Part shown: piece by piece, positions 54,062 through 56,015 of the stretch | How positions within the stretch are numbered: position 1 is the stretch's first letter | How the letters are laid out: each line of letters begins with the position of its first letter | Assembly (NCBI RefSeq): GCF_003201195.1 | Contig: NZ_QICQ01000017.1 | Location: 1-56,015, forward strand | Length of the DNA stretch: 56,015 nucleotides | Direction of reading: 5' to 3' | Origin: Nitrosomonas eutropha | GTDB taxonomy: Bacteria; Pseudomonadota; Gammaproteobacteria; Burkholderiales; Nitrosomonadaceae | Program-made: the position numbers and the translations under genes | The notes under the pieces: model-generated | Database searches by the model: none | What the model saw: the letters and a program-made list of their open reading frames with translations, nothing else | What the model was told of the DNA's origin: nothing

Positions 54062-54967
54062 ATGAATATCGAGCAACTAAATCAAAAATACGGAATTGGG
54101 GAGCAGGTAGTTTTTAAAGAGGGAGAAGGGGGTTTACCCTTTATTCATATCAAGAATGAAAAGGCCAATGCACTGATCTCGATTTACGGCGGACAGGTGC
54201 TTGCATTCCGGCCGATACATGCGCAAGACGATCTTCTGTTTTTAAGCAAGCGCGCCTATTATCAACAGGGCAAGGCAATCAAAGGCGGTGTGCCGATTTG
54301 CTGGCCATGGTTTGGCCCGGATCCGGAAGGTAAAGGGCGATCAGCACATGGTTTTATGCGCAATCGCATGTGGGATGTCATCGAAACATCCACAACCCCG
54401 GAAAACGGCACTCGAATCGTACTGGGATCAACCGATACCGAAGAAACACGATCCATCTGGCCACGCGCATTCATTTTGAGACTGGAAATTACCATTAGCG
54501 ATACGCTCAATCTGGAGCTGATCACTCGCAATCCGGGCTCACAAGTATGTACGATCACACAGGCTTTTCATACCTACTTCAACGTGGGGGATATTCGGCA
54601 GACACATGTATCCAGCCTGGAAAACACTCGCTATATTGATAAAGTGCACGATAACCTGGAAAAAAACCAGATCGGTGCTGTCACCATTGAGGCGGAAGTG
54701 GACCGAATTTACCAGTCAGTCGATAGCAATCTCATCATTCACGATACAGCTCGCAAACGCCGTATCCGCATCACTTCTAAAGGGAACAGAACCGCCGTTG
54801 TGTGGAATCCCTGGGCAAAGATCTCGACAGAAATGGCAGATCTGGAAGATGATGATTACCTGCGTTTTATTTGTGTGGAAACCACCAATGCCGCGACAGA
54901 CCGGGTTCATATCCAGCCCGGCAGTGAGTTCCGGTTGGTTGCCAATTACCGGATTGAGCAGGACTGA
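54062..54967 (+). CDS. D-hexose-6-phosphate mutarotase-like protein (YeaD type)
   Basis: A 301-residue aldose 1-epimerase-like protein. It shows GGQVLAFRPIHAQDDLLFLS, GGVPICWPWFGP, an internal RIVLGSTDTEE segment, the central QAFHTYFNVGDI with the probable catalytic His, and FICVETTNA with the catalytic Glu. It would interconvert the anomers of glucose-6-phosphate. GGGAGAA lies before the ATG. A separate FMN reductase gene follows after 43 bases. Confidence 0.88.
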   Translation: MNIEQLNQKYGIGEQVVFKEGEGGLPFIHIKNEKANALISIYGGQVLAFRPIHAQDDLLFLSKRAYYQQGKAIKGGVPICWPWFGPDPEGKGRSAHGFMRNRMWDVIETSTTPENGTRIVLGSTDTEETRSIWPRAFILRLEITISDTLNLELITRNPGSQVCTITQAFHTYFNVGDIRQTHVSSLENTRYIDKVHDNLEKNQIGAVTIEAEVDRIYQSVDSNLIIHDTARKRRIRITSKGNRTAVVWNPWAKISTEMADLEDDDYLRFICVETTNAATDRVHIQPGSEFRLVANYRIEQD

Positions 54968-55010
54968 CAGAAAATCTCCAGAATTTTCTGTTTGAAAACA
55001 AGGAAAAACA

Positions 55011-55574
55011 ATGGCTCTAAAACTTAACATTATCACCTGTAGTACTCGCCCCGGGCGCATCGGGCCTCATGTCGCACAATGGTTCTGCGAAGCCGCTGTC
55101 CAGCATGGCAAATTTGACGTGGTACCGGTAGACCTGGCGGAATTTAATCTGCCGGTGTACAACGAGCCGGAACACCCAGTACGCCAGCAATATCAGCACG
55201 CGCATACCAAAGACTGGGCAGTCAGTGTCCACGCAGCTGATGCCTATGTATTTGTGACTCCGGAATACAATTTCGGCCCACCGCCCTCACTGCTCAACGC
55301 GCTCAACTACGTTTACAAGGAATGGAATTACAAACCTGCTGGGATTGTGAGTTATGGCGGTGTATCAGGCGGATTGCGTGCGGCCCAGATTCTGAAACAA
55401 ACGCTGACTACCCTGAAAATCATGCCAATAGTGGAAGCCGTCACCATCCAGAATGTTTCCACACACGTTGATGAAAGCAAACACTTCATCCCAATTGATT
55501 CTCATCTCCGTGCTGCGACAACCTTGCTGGATGAACTGTACAAATGGGCGCAGGCGCTTAAAACACTGCGGTAA
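55011..55574 (+). CDS. NADPH-dependent FMN reductase family protein
   Basis: A 187-residue flavodoxin-fold protein with the phosphate-binding STRPGRIGPHVAQWF near the N terminus and the flavin/substrate motif TPEYNFGPPPSLLNALNYVY, then GGVSGGLRAAQILK. It may reduce FMN, quinones or azo compounds with NAD(P)H. ATG at 55011 has AAGGAAA upstream. A small CTGCTG/CAGCAG hairpin with TTGC loop (55577-55592) follows the stop. Confidence 0.87.
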   Translation: MALKLNIITCSTRPGRIGPHVAQWFCEAAVQHGKFDVVPVDLAEFNLPVYNEPEHPVRQQYQHAHTKDWAVSVHAADAYVFVTPEYNFGPPPSLLNALNYVYKEWNYKPAGIVSYGGVSGGLRAAQILKQTLTTLKIMPIVEAVTIQNVSTHVDESKHFIPIDSHLRAATTLLDELYKWAQALKTLR

Positions 55575-55683
55575 TACTGCTGTTGCCAGCAGCTTCTGTT
55601 CGGGGTGGATACCTAATCTGCCCTGAATAACTGGCTGGATGCATGATGAATCTCCCTCGTCGTCGATTATCTGGAATAGGCTT

Positions 55684-55920
55684 TCAATCCTTCTCCTCAT
55701 GGACATCCCAGTCCATTGGGCGCGCCTCGCCAGTCTGGTAGAACTGCTTCACCAGCTTCACGTAATCCAGAAAGTCCCGGTTCTCGGTTGCCAGCCGGTT
55801 GGCCATATCCCAGTCGATCTCGTCGCGCTCGCGAGCCGGAATCAAGACCTGACTTTCTGTCGGGTTCTCGGCATCCAGTTTGATCAAGCCGATGCCGTGC
55901 GCGGCGAACAGCATCCGCAA
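55684..55920 (-). pseudogene. HrgA/COG2958-type protein, C-terminal fragment
   Basis: Only about 78 codons remain, reading IGLIKLDAENPTESQVLI then ARERDEIDWDMANRL and YQTGEARPMDWDV, which match the C-terminal end of HrgA-like proteins often linked to restriction-modification. The upstream part is replaced by an IS3-family end at 55922. The TTG at 55920 is part of the junction and not a true start. The full gene is 4-5 times longer in relatives. Confidence 0.75.
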
Positions 55921-55921
55921 T

Positions 55922-56015
55922 TGAACCGCCCCGGGTTTTGAGGAGGCTCCACTATCTGAGAAGATGGAGCCATGAACAAATCAAATAAATATTCCCCCGA
56001 AGTAAGAGCGCGCGC
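55922..56015 (+). mobile_element. IS3-family element, left end
   Basis: The element begins near TGAACCGCCCCGGG, a typical IS3-family terminal repeat, and continues past the window edge. The first transposase frame starts at 55972. Its arrival truncated the HrgA-type gene. Confidence 0.7.
55972..56015 (+). CDS. IS3-family transposase OrfA, N-terminal start
   Basis: ATG at 55972 with GGAG five bases upstream opens a frame reading MNKSNKYSPEVRAR, the standard start of IS3-family OrfA helix-turn-helix proteins. Only 14 codons are visible. OrfB and the right end are outside the window. Confidence 0.65.
   Translation, partial: MNKSNKYSPEVRAR

Overview
The window looks like core chromosome of a betaproteobacterium, most probably an ammonia oxidiser of the Nitrosomonas type. 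I base this on protein character, gene order (trxA-rho-rpmE, pyrG-eno-ftsB, lolA-rarA, lolC-lolD), moderate G+C and a PEP-CTERM protein; no marker gene such as amo or hao is present, so genus level is an inference. Nearly every gene is intact and densely packed. Mobile DNA is confined to the two ends.

Layout: 1-832 holds two direct copies of an IS5-family element, one degenerate. 1158-2180 encodes a low-complexity PEP-CTERM surface protein behind a perfect sigma-54 promoter. 2319-8556 carries lipoprotein trafficking and chromosome maintenance genes (lolC, lolD, rarA, lolA, ftsK). 8773-12329 is a succinate dehydrogenase operon sdhC-sdhD-sdhA in which an exported ankyrin-repeat protein occupies the place where sdhB is usually found. 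12511-16360 is pyrG, eno, ftsB and a small membrane protein; 16552-18737 is trxA, rho and rpmE; 19225-20896 holds mltB and a universal stress protein.

21028-30924 is the most distinctive region. Two divergent guanidine-I (ykkC class) riboswitches lie back to back. The leftward one heads an operon of an APC-type permease, two DUF1989 proteins (carboxyguanidine deiminase type) and a carboxylase that lacks the biotin carboxylase domain. The rightward one heads a full-length 1206-residue urea/guanidine carboxylase. The two carboxylases are diverged paralogues. Together the genes fit uptake and carboxylation of guanidine followed by deimination to allophanate; allophanate hydrolase is not in the window.

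30912-36482 has an MltD-like transglycosylase and class I ribonucleotide reductase (nrdA, nrdB) with a perfect NrdR-box palindrome. 36729-41929 has a three-domain MFS/acyltransferase/acyl-ACP synthetase fusion and the spermidine genes speD-speE behind a structured leader. 41975-46775 runs leftward: MFS exporter, ssb, ABC exporter, cytochrome c. 46850-50955 is uvrA plus glycerate 2-kinase; 51076-55574 is aconitase, a hexose-6-phosphate mutarotase-like protein and an NADPH-dependent FMN reductase. At the right edge an HrgA-type gene is cut by the left end of an IS3-family element. I saw no tRNA, rRNA or CRISPR array.
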